From Anaerolineae bacterium (GTDB taxonomy: Bacteria > Chloroflexota > Anaerolineae > Aggregatilineales > Phototrophicaceae), in the NCBI GenBank assembly GCA_028284565.1, contig JANQRM010000483.1:1-16295 (forward strand): a stretch of DNA of 16,295 nt, in the 5' to 3' direction. The notes beneath the pieces are model-generated. The model searched no databases and was not told where the DNA came from. It saw only the letters and a program-made list of their open reading frames with translations. Of the stretch, positions 7,401-14,979 are shown piece after piece. Made by a program: the position numbers and the translations under genes. How positions within the stretch are numbered: the first letter of the stretch is position 1; each line of letters begins with the position of its first letter.

Positions 7401-7691
7401 CCATTCAAACTCAAACTCAAAGCGGTCAAGCATAAACACACGCAGGTTGTTGATAATCGCGTACCAATTGGCTTCTTGGATTGCCCAACTAAAGAAGGAA
7501 ATTACCATCGCAATAATCAGGACGACTGAAGCTATCGTCAGAACGATGTCTGCAGGTGAACTGAACAAATTTTGTCGTAACCACGCCAAGGGACCCACTT
7601 CCAACAAAGGAGGGGGCTTCGTCGGGGGTTCTTCATTATGGATGATGGTTTCGTAACGACCATCCGCTTGGGGTTCGTCATGTATAGTCAT
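4494..7691 (-). CDS. aapM: Greatly enlarged amino acid ABC transporter permease, AapM-like
   Basis: This 1065-residue membrane protein has both ends of a classical AapM (about 385 residues). The N-terminal GPLAWLRQNLFSSPADIVLT (33-52) and FEWRVALTVLIAGGLVG (95-111) match the family. So does the C-terminal permease domain from RWGGLMLTMQLTILGIGL (851-868) onward, with ELIRGVPLVTVLFMAQ (896-911) and the EAA loop TEASQALGLAGWQTTLFITLP (958-978). Between about 142 and 845 lies an insertion of some 700 residues. Residues 145-440 are hydrophilic and predicted outside: a charged helical part (205-280), then a beta-rich part ending near 370. Residues 441-830 hold roughly a dozen further hydrophobic segments. 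The start has AGGAG 9 bases upstream overlapping the aapQ stop, so Q and M are probably translated together. The permease core is confident; the insert's role is unknown. Confidence 0.92.
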   Translation of the reverse strand: MTIHDEPQADGRYETIIHNEEPPTKPPPLLEVGPLAWLRQNLFSSPADIVLTIASVVLIIAMVISFFSWAIQEANWYAIINNLRVFMLDRFEFEFEWRVALTVLIAGGLVGVSIATWGRRSARTVALVGGGFLLAMAIIPTLIESTIPFPSSYFTVGNIDIVDRQDTLSAQTELGFIAAEGETIRISVASDEVADDPTLAELSGFSDREANALLSNAQRGIERRERVAEIAQLLLSGTQTDDQLERLDAEIRTLRRTGDVSEEAEVRLEEVVAMLKAGEDVYTVDGEDVSYADEFLSILDVPTTTSTYPLVGNTVNIELLDGASQAVLSSDTLSVDSDALEFSIPADGWYIIRKTIAEGEEGLAIIKVDGINPMLERTAVGQETVYYRLTDDFLEVEGGRPEIEGDDVPFAQLTDNQFRGKRSFGDYLAHFVPVHLRQMERLFLPTFLVGIFGFVLGRALAHAMGTETRFNNGGARLTLLGVALLPLVPVLIYFGPVNGDFGMAEMMGLPAAILKVLIIVGAIVLAGQLNAWMNRTNHGEEAEGDLGQLSLYAWGLFPVAMYVLASGIGNFAGATVGSGIAGLVWLAVMYFAGLNFRGLMGYGLLLGALFLPFAQRYIVESIWPAYELSDLQPLLNWVILAVLGFGAGYFGYLNRDSISQRMAGYGVQVSALVWIIVVFLMPLLATNDAEIVQQIRDLPILNLLINPDWVSNVELVSYGVLGYVVWLVFMFFVGTTVWNPTWLVTGIFLMSVQWFNREIGIDFWSSIFFLAWLVVGMVFFNRGQEQGELRKRKEVNEQTRAERLALPGLIGSALVWLGVLILVPTFVTALDSAGILQTSPNDLLPLTDKRRWGGLMLTMQLTILGIGLSFPIGLALALGRRSSLPIVKSFCIGYIELIRGVPLVTVLFMAQLLVPLVDPSLAEIEGFIRVLVGVTMFSAAYLAENVRGGLQSVPGGQTEASQALGLAGWQTTLFITLPQALRAVIPALVGQFISLFKDTSLVFIVGLTDLTRAATKVVAQAEFIGFRRETFLYVAIIYFIFSYLMSYISRRIEETGSGAAMARRL

Positions 7692-7700
7692 CGTTTTCCC

Positions 7701-7705
7701 CTCCT
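7701..7705 (-). promoter_or_regulatory. Ribosome binding site of aapM overlapping the aapQ stop codon
   Basis: AGGAG on the minus strand overlaps the TAG stop of aapQ (7704-7706) and lies 9 bases before ATG 7691. This fixes the aapM start and suggests translational coupling of the two permease genes, which is useful for making the subunits in equal amounts. Confidence 0.75.
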
Positions 7706-9455
7706 ACCGTGTCACCAATTGGAAACGTTGGTTGACTGCGTTCATCATGACCGAAATCGTCAAACTCATGACAAGATAGGTCAGTAGAACAATAAAGATA
7801 CCGGTCACCGATTGCCCAGATTGATTAATCGTCGTGTTCATCACTTGGAACAAATCCGTATAGGACACAGCAATCGCCAAACTGGAGTTTTTCGTAAAGT
7901 TCAAATATTGGTTGCCCATCGGCGGGATAATCACCCGCAAAGCTTGAGGCAAGATAATCAAGCGCAACATCTGGAAGCCACTTAAGCCCACCGCACGGGA
8001 CGCTTCCGTTTGTCCTTTCGGGACTGCTTGAATCCCCGCCCGCACAATCTCCGCGATAAAGGCAGAGGTATACACCACCAAACCTAGGAAGACAGCGAGA
8101 TAGGGAGCTTGCAATTCAATCCCGCGCTCTATCGCCGTTCCACGTGCATTCCGTCGAGGCGGTGCATATAACAGAGGTTGATTAGCATACTGAATCTCTT
8201 CTTCAAACGAGAGTGTGCCTTCCGCATAAGCCTCTTGAAGCAAAACCGATTCACCCGTTTCACTTAAAACAATCGTCTCTTGTTGCGGTATCCATGCTGT
8301 AAAGAACCAGCCGAGCAACATAAAGCCCAGCAATGCCAGCACGACATAATTCCCACGATTGATGGGGCGTCCGGTGGTTTCGATGATATTGCCCAGATAC
8401 ACCCACGCGCCATAGGCAACCGTCCCGCCAATCGCCAAGAAGCCCAAGAAAATCGGGAAGGTCGAAGTCGGAACAAGTTCAGGCAGTGCAACACCCTTAA
8501 TACTGATGAGCATCACAGGGAAGAAGGCAAAGCTACCATCAATCCCTAACAGACCAATCGCCAAATCCACGAGCGTCGCAAAGAATCCCGACAAGGGAAT
8601 CGCCACAATCCAGCCAATCAATAACCCAATCAGCGAGAAGCGGAAACGCCACATCGCCTCAGGAATAGGTAGAAGATTCTTACGCCGTTCTTCTGGAATG
8701 ACACTCAGGATAAGTCCAATAACACCAAGCAGGATAACGGCACCTTGCAACAAAGCGACCCATTGTTCGTTTTCAATATCATTGCGTCCGGCTAACGTGT
8801 TGATTTCCGTAAAAATCAGTGCAATCGGCAAAACTGCAATCAACAAGGGTCTATGCCATGTCCCGCGAGGACGACTGCGAACCAGACCAAACCAATAAAT
8901 CAGCCCTAAGATGATGTAGAGGAGATAACGGATGAGATCGCGTGATTGAACCACCCTTTCAGTTGGGACTTCAATCGCTTCGTCCAGCGCAGGAAAGGCA
9001 AAAATCACGATGAAGAACCACGCGATAATCTGCAACAGAATCGGTGTGTTTCGCAGGAGTTCGACATACGCGCGGGCGAGTGTCCGTAAAAGCCAGTTGT
9101 TACTCAGCAAGAATATTCCAAACACAATCCCTAAGAGAGTCGTCGCCACCAAACCGGGCAAGACAATCCGTAGAGTGTTAATCACCCCTACCCAAAAGGC
9201 TTCTTGATAGCTGTCATCGGGGGTGTAATCCCCTGCATCAGCCAGTGCAAAACCAGCACGATTCTGGAAAAAATCAAAGTTCGGCTTTTGGTTTTCTGGC
9301 AGGGAAGAATTAATCTGATTCCCCAACTGCGACAAAATAACCACTGTCGCAATAAGAAAGAGAAATTGCAATACCCCGGCAATAATTCGCCCATCCCGCA
9401 AGAACGCCGGAAGGATACTCGCTTGGCGCGGGGGCGATGGAGACAGTTCAGTCAT
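7704..9455 (-). CDS. aapQ: Enlarged amino acid ABC transporter permease, AapQ-like
   Basis: The 583-residue product carries the classical AapQ ends. The NFDFFQNRAGFAL motif is at 59-71 and the first permease part WVGVINTLRIVLPGLVATTL at 88-107. YVELLRNTPILLQI follows at 130-143. The C-terminal part has FIAEIVRAGIQAVPKGQTEA (466-485), the EAA loop TEASRAVGLSGFQMLRLIILP (483-503) and NQYLNFTKNSSLAIAVSYTD (515-534). Known AapQ proteins have about 400 residues. Here the region between about 160 and 440 is expanded by some 180 residues and contains five to six extra hydrophobic segments (about 177-190, 204-218, 234-251, 273-305, 333-355, 370-389). It forms the transport channel with AapM. The start ATG has AAGGA about 11 bases upstream, a long spacing. 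It is separated from aapJ by 265 bases and from aapM by 12. Confidence 0.93.
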   Translation of the reverse strand: MTELSPSPPRQASILPAFLRDGRIIAGVLQFLFLIATVVILSQLGNQINSSLPENQKPNFDFFQNRAGFALADAGDYTPDDSYQEAFWVGVINTLRIVLPGLVATTLLGIVFGIFLLSNNWLLRTLARAYVELLRNTPILLQIIAWFFIVIFAFPALDEAIEVPTERVVQSRDLIRYLLYIILGLIYWFGLVRSRPRGTWHRPLLIAVLPIALIFTEINTLAGRNDIENEQWVALLQGAVILLGVIGLILSVIPEERRKNLLPIPEAMWRFRFSLIGLLIGWIVAIPLSGFFATLVDLAIGLLGIDGSFAFFPVMLISIKGVALPELVPTSTFPIFLGFLAIGGTVAYGAWVYLGNIIETTGRPINRGNYVVLALLGFMLLGWFFTAWIPQQETIVLSETGESVLLQEAYAEGTLSFEEEIQYANQPLLYAPPRRNARGTAIERGIELQAPYLAVFLGLVVYTSAFIAEIVRAGIQAVPKGQTEASRAVGLSGFQMLRLIILPQALRVIIPPMGNQYLNFTKNSSLAIAVSYTDLFQVMNTTINQSGQSVTGIFIVLLTYLVMSLTISVMMNAVNQRFQLVTR

Positions 9456-9582
9456 GGCAGGTGCATCCTTTATCTATGCGTCGCCAATGGAGGGTCTGGC
9501 ACACGAGAGGATAGGTATTCGAGGAAAAGAACGACTAAGTAGATGTGTTGCGTTATTCGATTGGTTGTTTTCAATAAATCAA

Positions 9583-9690
9583 CTATTTAGCAATAATTTC
9601 CAAAACGAAACGCGGACTGTTCTTGTTCCAACTCTCGATGACCAAACCGCTAAAGTACGAGGGGACACTCACAGCGTCTGCCATGAGCAT
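9583..9690 (-). CDS. Possible 35-residue small ORF between aapJ and aapQ
   Basis: An ATG at 9688-9690, preceded by AAGGAA at a workable distance, opens a 35-residue frame ending in TAG at 9583-9585. The peptide contains VSVPSYFSGLVIESWNK and ends FVLEIIAK, a composition that looks protein-like rather than random. I do not recognise it. The frame stays open a little upstream of the ATG. It could be a leader peptide for aapQ, a decayed gene remnant or chance. A weak hairpin overlaps its first codons. Confidence 0.2.
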   Translation of the reverse strand: MLMADAVSVPSYFSGLVIESWNKNSPRFVLEIIAK

Positions 9691-9693
9691 CCC
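9662..9693. promoter_or_regulatory. Imperfect intergenic hairpin between aapJ and aapQ
   Basis: GGGAcaCTCA and TGAGcaTCCC pair over 8 of 10 positions around a 12-base loop, 27 bases after the aapJ stop codon. Binding-protein genes of ABC operons are often followed by a hairpin that protects their mRNA so that more binding protein is made than permease. This structure is in the right place but is not strong. Confidence 0.3.
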
Positions 9694-9720
9694 AGAATGT
9701 TCCTTGTTACATCGATCGAC

Positions 9721-10761
9721 TTAACGGAAGGGTGGTGAGTAGAGCAACCCGCCGTCCGTCCATAGACCATTCACACCACGGCTGAGACCAAAGACAGTGT
9801 CCACACCGAGGTTCCGTTCAAAGATTTCGCTGTAGTTACCAACTTGGCTAATCACGTTGACCATGAAGTCATTTGGGATACCCAAGTAGTCGCCTGCGCT
9901 GTTTTCGCCAGAGCCAAGGAAACGTTGAATATTGGCATTGTCGCTACCGACAAAGTCCATCACGTTGTCACTCGTAATGCCGAATTCTTCAGCTTGGATC
10001 AAACCATAGACGGTCCAGCGAATCACGTCAGCAAATGCAGGATCCGTTTGTGGGCTTAAAGGTCCAAGTGGCTCTTTACTGATAACTTCGGGGAGGATGA
10101 GATGTGCGCCGGGGTCTGCGGCAACCGCTTTACGGGAAACCAGACCACTCGTATCCGTTGTCACGGCATCGCAAGCATCAGCATTATAGGCATCCATCAC
10201 CGCATCGAAGTCTTGGAAGGTGTTGAGTGTCCAGTCTGCGCCACGAGCTTCGATTTGATCTGTGATGTTCAATTCGGTGGTTGTACCTGCATTGGTGCAA
10301 ATGGTAATCGTTTCTTCTGCCAGCTCATCCATATTGCTCACACCAAATTCCACCTTGACCATCACACCTTGACCATCATAGAAAGTAGTTGGACCGAAGG
10401 TTGCGCCCCATTCCGTGTCACGGCTGAGGGTCCATGTGGTATTACGGGACAGCATGTCGATTTCACCCGAAGCTAGAGCTGTCGGACGGTCAGCCGCCGC
10501 CAAAGCACGGAAGCTGACAGCATTGGCATCGCCTAGGACAGCCGCGGCTACAGCACGGCAGATATCCGTATCGAAACCTTCAAATTCGCCAGCGTCATTG
10601 ACTGTCCCAAAGCCCGGAAGTTGGTCATTCACACCGCAAATCAATTCGCCACGGTCAATGATCCGTTGCAAAATCGAACCATCTTGCGCGACAGCAACAG
10701 TTGTCCCCATCAACACGATGGCAACCAAGAGCAGGGCAGTAAATACAAGTTTACGAGTCAT
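9721..10761 (-). CDS. aapJ: General L-amino acid ABC transporter, substrate-binding protein AapJ
   Basis: This 346-residue extracytoplasmic protein binds a broad range of L-amino acids and delivers them to AapQM. A signal peptide (MTRK, hydrophobic core, AVA then Q) is probably cut after A25. There is no lipobox cysteine, so it is not an obvious lipoprotein. The family pattern is followed nearly end to end. LPGFG is at 48-52, FDTDICRAVAAAVLGD at 63-78, and SGEIDMLSRNTTWTLSRDT at 98-116. FYDGQGVMVK follows, then the TTTELN and TTDTSGL motifs, LPEVISKEPLGPLSP and the terminal VGNYSEIFERNLGVD. The protein ends GLLYSPPFR, as AapJ proteins do. Length is normal for the family. The start ATG has AAGGAG (10768-10773) 6 bases upstream. 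It is the first gene of the aapJQMP operon, with its own promoter about 100 bases upstream. Confidence 0.97.
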   Translation of the reverse strand: MTRKLVFTALLLVAIVLMGTTVAVAQDGSILQRIIDRGELICGVNDQLPGFGTVNDAGEFEGFDTDICRAVAAAVLGDANAVSFRALAAADRPTALASGEIDMLSRNTTWTLSRDTEWGATFGPTTFYDGQGVMVKVEFGVSNMDELAEETITICTNAGTTTELNITDQIEARGADWTLNTFQDFDAVMDAYNADACDAVTTDTSGLVSRKAVAADPGAHLILPEVISKEPLGPLSPQTDPAFADVIRWTVYGLIQAEEFGITSDNVMDFVGSDNANIQRFLGSGENSAGDYLGIPNDFMVNVISQVGNYSEIFERNLGVDTVFGLSRGVNGLWTDGGLLYSPPFR

Positions 10762-10866
10762 AAGAATCTCCTTGAGTCGTAGATTTAAGTGTTAAGAAAC
10801 GCCACAAGCCCACTAGCCATCGTCCGAACATTTTTATTGATAGCTACGGAATGCGTCGTGGCACAG

Positions 10867-10895
10867 AGTCTATATCAGCTTACGGCATATGTCAA
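10867..10895 (-). promoter_or_regulatory. Probable promoter of the aapJQMP operon
   Basis: On the minus strand TTGACA (10890-10895) is followed after 17 bases by TAGACT (10867-10872), 4 of 6 matches to TATAAT. TATAGA (10869-10874) is an alternative at 15 bases. Transcription would begin near 10860, leaving a leader of about 100 bases before ATG 10761. I found no clear operator for a nitrogen or amino-acid regulator. Confidence 0.55.
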
Positions 10896-10948
10896 AGAGT
10901 CTAACGCGGACAAAACACACAAAATCTTGGGTAAACTAACCAGAATTA

Positions 10949-10968
10949 GGTTATTTATCCAATAAACC
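10949..10968. terminator. Weak hairpin upstream of the aapJ promoter
   Basis: GGTTATT pairs with AATAACC-like sequence (one bulged base) around a 5-base loop. It lies 35 bases past the stop of the 11003-12340 gene and has no adjacent U run. With the hairpin at 10976-11001 it is the only structure that could end the upstream unit. Confidence 0.2.
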
Positions 10969-10975
10969 AGTCACT

Positions 10976-11001
10976 TGAGTGTGTTAAACATTACAAACTC
11001 A
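10976..11001. terminator. Weak hairpin just after the stop codon of the secreted-protein gene
   Basis: TGAGTGTGT and ACAAACTCA pair at 8 of 9 positions around an 8-base loop, starting immediately after the TAG at 11003-11005 (minus strand). No U tract follows, so termination here would be inefficient or Rho-dependent. Confidence 0.25.
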
Positions 11002-11002
11002 C

Positions 11003-12340
11003 CTAGTCTTCAACATCAGGGGGTAGAGTAGCCAACCACAGAAAATCGTTCGTCAACATCATCTGCACAAATAGACGATAGCCCGTGCTCGACGGTTCGA
11101 TTCGGTCACTATCCCCAGTCGGTTCGGGTGATGGCTTAGGACTATGGAATGGAATTAAGGTGACAAACAACCCTGTATCAGTACGGACAATCAAACCTGT
11201 CTCACCTTCATAGACACTCGGCACACCCATCGATATCTCACGCTCCTCCAGCAAGTCACTAAAAGGCAGGTTGGTGCGAAGCGACGTAGACTCCTGAATA
11301 CGAATCGGCACACGTTCCACCGCCAACTGTGCATCTGCTTCATTATCATAGACCAAACCCACGACTGTGATTTCCTCTTCACCCCCGTCGATCTCCGCGA
11401 AGACAGCCAATTCAAACGGCGGAGCCAATAACTCAGCAAGTTCATCAAGATTGTTCAGACCAAATGCCTCACGAATCTGGTCAATTTGCTCTTGGCTCGC
11501 ATCTTGTGGTAATACCTGCTCGACAAGTGCCTCTACCGAGAATAAGTCAGGGTCTTGTGGCAAAAAGAGAGCTTGTTTAATCGCTCCAAGAGAAGCTACG
11601 GCTTCCGTCGCAACCCGATATTCCAGCACATCCCCCAACGAGCTGATGGTCCCGTGCTGCACCTTAATATGGGTATCAATCATGGCAAAATCAGGCGACA
11701 GAATAAGCGTATCGGGCAAAACCAAGGTGGGTAAATATCGCCCCAATTCGTCGATAATCGGAGGTAAAAGTAAACGATCGCGTAAGTTCTGTCGAGCAAG
11801 CCCTTCACACCCATCAGGCGGGCAATACAAGGTCCCACCCGCAACTTCTTGCAGGGTATAGTCAAACGATGCGAGTGTAGATGCCAGAACCGACTGGTCT
11901 AAATCAAGCACATTCAAGTTAGCTGATGATGGTGGTATGCCATATACGAGCGTTTGATGAATGCCAAAGAAATCAAATCCTATTGGCTCATCAGTGTTCA
12001 TTCCCCGAAAGATAAAGTCAAACCATCTCGGTGGATAACTCACCCCAAAGAGGGTCGCACTCCACAAAGATTGCCTCTCATCAGACAAAGCCTCAAACTC
12101 CGCCTCACTTTCGACACGGTCAAATCCAATTCGGTCAGCAAACATGCCAGCAATATCCGTAAAGGCTACGATATTGCCACGAATATCGGGCGTATCGGGA
12201 ACTTGTTCCAACATGTTCATGAGGACATTCGCCTCTTGCCCCAGCGTGGTCGGTTCAGCAAAAAAAACACCTACCATGAAACTAAGAGATACAACGGCAA
12301 CGAAAATCTTCCGAATAGCGAGATTTCGACGAGTTGACAT
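11003..12340 (-). CDS. Secreted or membrane-anchored protein of unknown function
   Basis: I do not recognise a named family with certainty. The 445-residue product starts with MSTRRNLAIRK, a hydrophobic core (12-28) and AEPTTLGQEA, fitting a Sec signal peptide or an uncleaved N-terminal anchor. The mature part opens with LMNMLEQVPDTPDIRGNIVA (40-59). A 'VPDTP..R' opening of this kind occurs in some secreted hypothetical proteins of Actinobacteria and Chloroflexota (recollection only). CPPDGC (C173, C178) could form a tight disulfide. Residues 270-315 are acidic and helical, and a P/S-rich stretch HSPKPSPEPTGDSDR lies near the C terminus. No catalytic motif is visible. AGGAG (12350-12354) lies 9 bases before the start ATG. 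It follows the HerA-like ATPase gene after only 41 bases on the same strand, so the two are probably co-transcribed. Confidence 0.85.
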   Translation of the reverse strand: MSTRRNLAIRKIFVAVVSLSFMVGVFFAEPTTLGQEANVLMNMLEQVPDTPDIRGNIVAFTDIAGMFADRIGFDRVESEAEFEALSDERQSLWSATLFGVSYPPRWFDFIFRGMNTDEPIGFDFFGIHQTLVYGIPPSSANLNVLDLDQSVLASTLASFDYTLQEVAGGTLYCPPDGCEGLARQNLRDRLLLPPIIDELGRYLPTLVLPDTLILSPDFAMIDTHIKVQHGTISSLGDVLEYRVATEAVASLGAIKQALFLPQDPDLFSVEALVEQVLPQDASQEQIDQIREAFGLNNLDELAELLAPPFELAVFAEIDGGEEEITVVGLVYDNEADAQLAVERVPIRIQESTSLRTNLPFSDLLEEREISMGVPSVYEGETGLIVRTDTGLFVTLIPFHSPKPSPEPTGDSDRIEPSSTGYRLFVQMMLTNDFLWLATLPPDVED

Positions 12341-12381
12341 ATGGCTTATCTCCTGAATAACAATGACTTGACGATGAGAGT

Positions 12382-14913
12382 TTATCCTTCATTGACAGCA
12401 AACGCATTCACAAACTCATAGCGTTCATCGGAAGTAAACGTCCACACAGGAACCCAGCCGACCCCCATCATCATGACTTGAATATCCTTCTTATACGGAT
12501 TGATTTCATAGTCTTCCGTTTCTTTCTGTGCATCTTGCCACTTCTGCTCCACTTCATCAAGCGCATCACGCAATTCCTGTTCCATATCCGCAATCTCGCG
12601 CTCAAGAGATTCCAATTCCGCTTTCGTCTCTCGCACTTCCGCTTTCAGTGAGCTTTTCTTACTCGACGCACGCCCAATTTTCGACAGTGATGAACTCGTG
12701 CGTCGTCCACTGAGGAAGTTCAACACCCCTTCAGCAATGCTCGCCACTTGCTGATGTCCACTGGCAGAGGCTTCCGCTTCATCTTTTGCAAGTTCGCGTT
12801 CTTTCTTCTCCCGACGGTCTTCCAGCTTCTCAATCTTCTTCGTGTATTGCTCTGTCACCTTATCCACTTCGGCATCGCGTTTTTCCCGCGCGGCTTGGGA
12901 AACAGCGGCTTCAAATTCACTCGGTTCAGCATCGGGGTCGCCATACACATCAAATTGTGGATTGCACGGCACAGTCAGCGCATAATCTTTATAGAGGACA
13001 TCGACCAAGTTCTTTTCAAGTTCTTTAATGCGCTTGTCATCCGACAGTGCGACAGGCAACTCCCCAAACCATGCCTCTTTGCGAGTTTCAGTCTCCACAT
13101 CTCGGCGGTCAACAGCGGGTACTTTCACGGATTCCCAATCGACATAACCCGAACTTTCTAACCGCGCCACATGAAAAGCATACTCACAGTCTTTGCGAAT
13201 ACCCGACTTGCGGTCATCATAGCGAACACTCACTTGCGCGAATAACATCGGTTCATAAGCGAGTTGCACCTTTTCGGGGTCATCCACCCGCTTGTTATAA
13301 TCGCGTTCCCACAAACGCACCGCCTCCGCAGGCTTCACGTTAATCGGCAAAAAGTACTCATCCACATCACTCACAGCAGGTTTACTAACTGTAAAACCGC
13401 GCGGAAGTTCCGTTTCAGGTTCTGTAGATTCGGATGTTGTTGGCAGAGGGGTAGAGGTCGGGGAAGCTGACTCCGTACTTGTCGCTTGTGATGCTTCAGC
13501 AGAACGCCTCTCCATCAATGTGCCGATTTGCTGACGGGTTAAGGGTCCTGCCAGATAATTCATCGCCCAACGGGAATGGAAGAGTGTCGTCGCACCCTTA
13601 TCATGCACATTCCGCATCAAGAAGACCCGCGATTTCACCTGCGCCACCAATTGCTTCACCGCTGCTAAGTCCATATCCCCACTTGCCGCGGCTTCTTTCA
13701 GCCCAGCCATAATGCGGTCACGGTCTCCATCCGACTGCAAACGACCAATCATCCACGTCCCGATATTCGACAAACCCTTATAATCAAGGTCAACCGGATT
13801 TTGCGTCGCCATCAGCACACCAATGCCAAAGGCACGCGCTTGCTTGAGTAGTCGCAGAAGCGGTTCTTTACTTGGTGGATTTTGTATCGGCGGGAAGTAA
13901 CCAAAAATTTCGTCGATATAGAGGAGGGCGCGCAGGCTTGATGTCCCCTTTAAGTTTCGCATCCAACCCAAGAGCGTTTCTAATACCAACGTCATGACAA
14001 ACATGCGCTCCGTATCATTCAGATGTGAGGTATAGAACACCGCGACTCGTGGCTTGCCATCGGGCGTATACAACAACTGTTGCATATCCATCGGCGCGCC
14101 CTCCAACCACGCTTCAAACGAAGGTGAGGCAATCACATTATTCAGTGTCATTGCCAAACTCATGCGCTTATCGGCTGGAATGTACTTGTCAATTGGGAAC
14201 ACCCCCAACTTCTCAAAGGGTGGCTCTTGAATTTGCATAATCACATCTTCAATTGTCAAGTCGTTGCTCGCGCGCCAATTATGCTCAAAGATATTCGCCA
14301 GCAAGACGTGTTCAGCATCCTTTACAGGCTCAGCTTGTACACCTGCCAATGACAGCAATGCCGTCACCATCCCATTGATTTGTTCGCGCAAGGACTCTTC
14401 ATTGGCTTCAAAGTCACCTTTGGGAGCTTTCAACGAGGCAAGAATGCTAATCGGAACGCCTGCATCAGAACCCGGTGTAAATATGGTGTACTCTGCCGCG
14501 TTTTTCAGCTTCTCCATCCGAGCGGAATCAATACCCCAACCGCCAAGCCCATTCTGCCACAGGCTGGCTTTGTCCTGCGCCATGGTGGGAACATCTTTCT
14601 CTTTTCGCCGTGCCTCATCCTCGTCAATCCATGGCTCAAAGGCTTTCGGGTCAAAATCAGAGAAGGTCAGCAAGAGGTTTCCCATATCCCCTTTGGGATC
14701 GATGATAAGCACCGGAATCCCATCCAGAATCGCCTCCTCTAATAGGCAGACACACAAGCCCGTTTTCCCACTCCCCGTCATCCCCAACACAAGCCCATGC
14801 GTCGTCAAATCACGTGAATCATAATAAACGGGGGTATCATCCAGCACTTCATCCGTATTCGGGTCATACACCCGCCCAATGAAAAAGTTATTCGGTGCAT
14901 CAATAAAGGTCAT
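12382..14913 (-). CDS. HerA/FtsK-like P-loop ATPase with long coiled-coil C-terminal half
   Basis: The 843-residue protein has an N-terminal ATPase of the HerA/FtsK superfamily. Walker A GMTGSGKT is at 44-51, followed by LIIDPKGDMGNL (69-80), the HerA-type 'D-P-hydrophilic-G' segment. Walker B is LLYIDEIFGYF, with D334 and E335. The sensor-like MATQNPVDLDYKGLSNIGTWMIGR (368-391) fits too. A low-complexity S/T/P/E linker (471-503) separates this from the C-terminal half. That half contains a folded segment (506-650), then charged coiled coils (about 665-715 and 752-800) interrupted by a serine-rich patch, and a short final domain (805-843). HerA proper is about 500 residues and pairs with NurA nuclease; no nuclease gene is here. 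The start ATG has GGAG 9 bases upstream. Cytoplasmic. It could move DNA or protein; the substrate is unknown. It is transcribed divergently from the Clp gene. Confidence 0.9.
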   Translation of the reverse strand: MTFIDAPNNFFIGRVYDPNTDEVLDDTPVYYDSRDLTTHGLVLGMTGSGKTGLCVCLLEEAILDGIPVLIIDPKGDMGNLLLTFSDFDPKAFEPWIDEDEARRKEKDVPTMAQDKASLWQNGLGGWGIDSARMEKLKNAAEYTIFTPGSDAGVPISILASLKAPKGDFEANEESLREQINGMVTALLSLAGVQAEPVKDAEHVLLANIFEHNWRASNDLTIEDVIMQIQEPPFEKLGVFPIDKYIPADKRMSLAMTLNNVIASPSFEAWLEGAPMDMQQLLYTPDGKPRVAVFYTSHLNDTERMFVMTLVLETLLGWMRNLKGTSSLRALLYIDEIFGYFPPIQNPPSKEPLLRLLKQARAFGIGVLMATQNPVDLDYKGLSNIGTWMIGRLQSDGDRDRIMAGLKEAAASGDMDLAAVKQLVAQVKSRVFLMRNVHDKGATTLFHSRWAMNYLAGPLTRQQIGTLMERRSAEASQATSTESASPTSTPLPTTSESTEPETELPRGFTVSKPAVSDVDEYFLPINVKPAEAVRLWERDYNKRVDDPEKVQLAYEPMLFAQVSVRYDDRKSGIRKDCEYAFHVARLESSGYVDWESVKVPAVDRRDVETETRKEAWFGELPVALSDDKRIKELEKNLVDVLYKDYALTVPCNPQFDVYGDPDAEPSEFEAAVSQAAREKRDAEVDKVTEQYTKKIEKLEDRREKKERELAKDEAEASASGHQQVASIAEGVLNFLSGRRTSSSLSKIGRASSKKSSLKAEVRETKAELESLEREIADMEQELRDALDEVEQKWQDAQKETEDYEINPYKKDIQVMMMGVGWVPVWTFTSDERYEFVNAFAVNEG

Positions 14914-14979
14914 GTTTTGTTACTCCGCTTTCTCTGTATAAATGAGACATTTACGAAACACTGCTTATTCCAAGACTTA

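Noticed and set aside
9454..9738. 94-residue plus-strand frame across the aapJ-aapQ gap
   Set aside because: It overlaps the ends of both genes on the opposite strand, lacks a ribosome site and shows no domain-like features.
11367..11861. 164-residue plus-strand open frame
   Set aside because: Antisense to the secreted-protein gene; the serine- and arginine-rich composition is typical of a shadow frame.
14264..14824. 186-residue plus-strand open frame
   Set aside because: It lies wholly opposite the strongly supported HerA-like ATPase, has no recognisable motif, and its residues follow from the codon pattern of the real gene.
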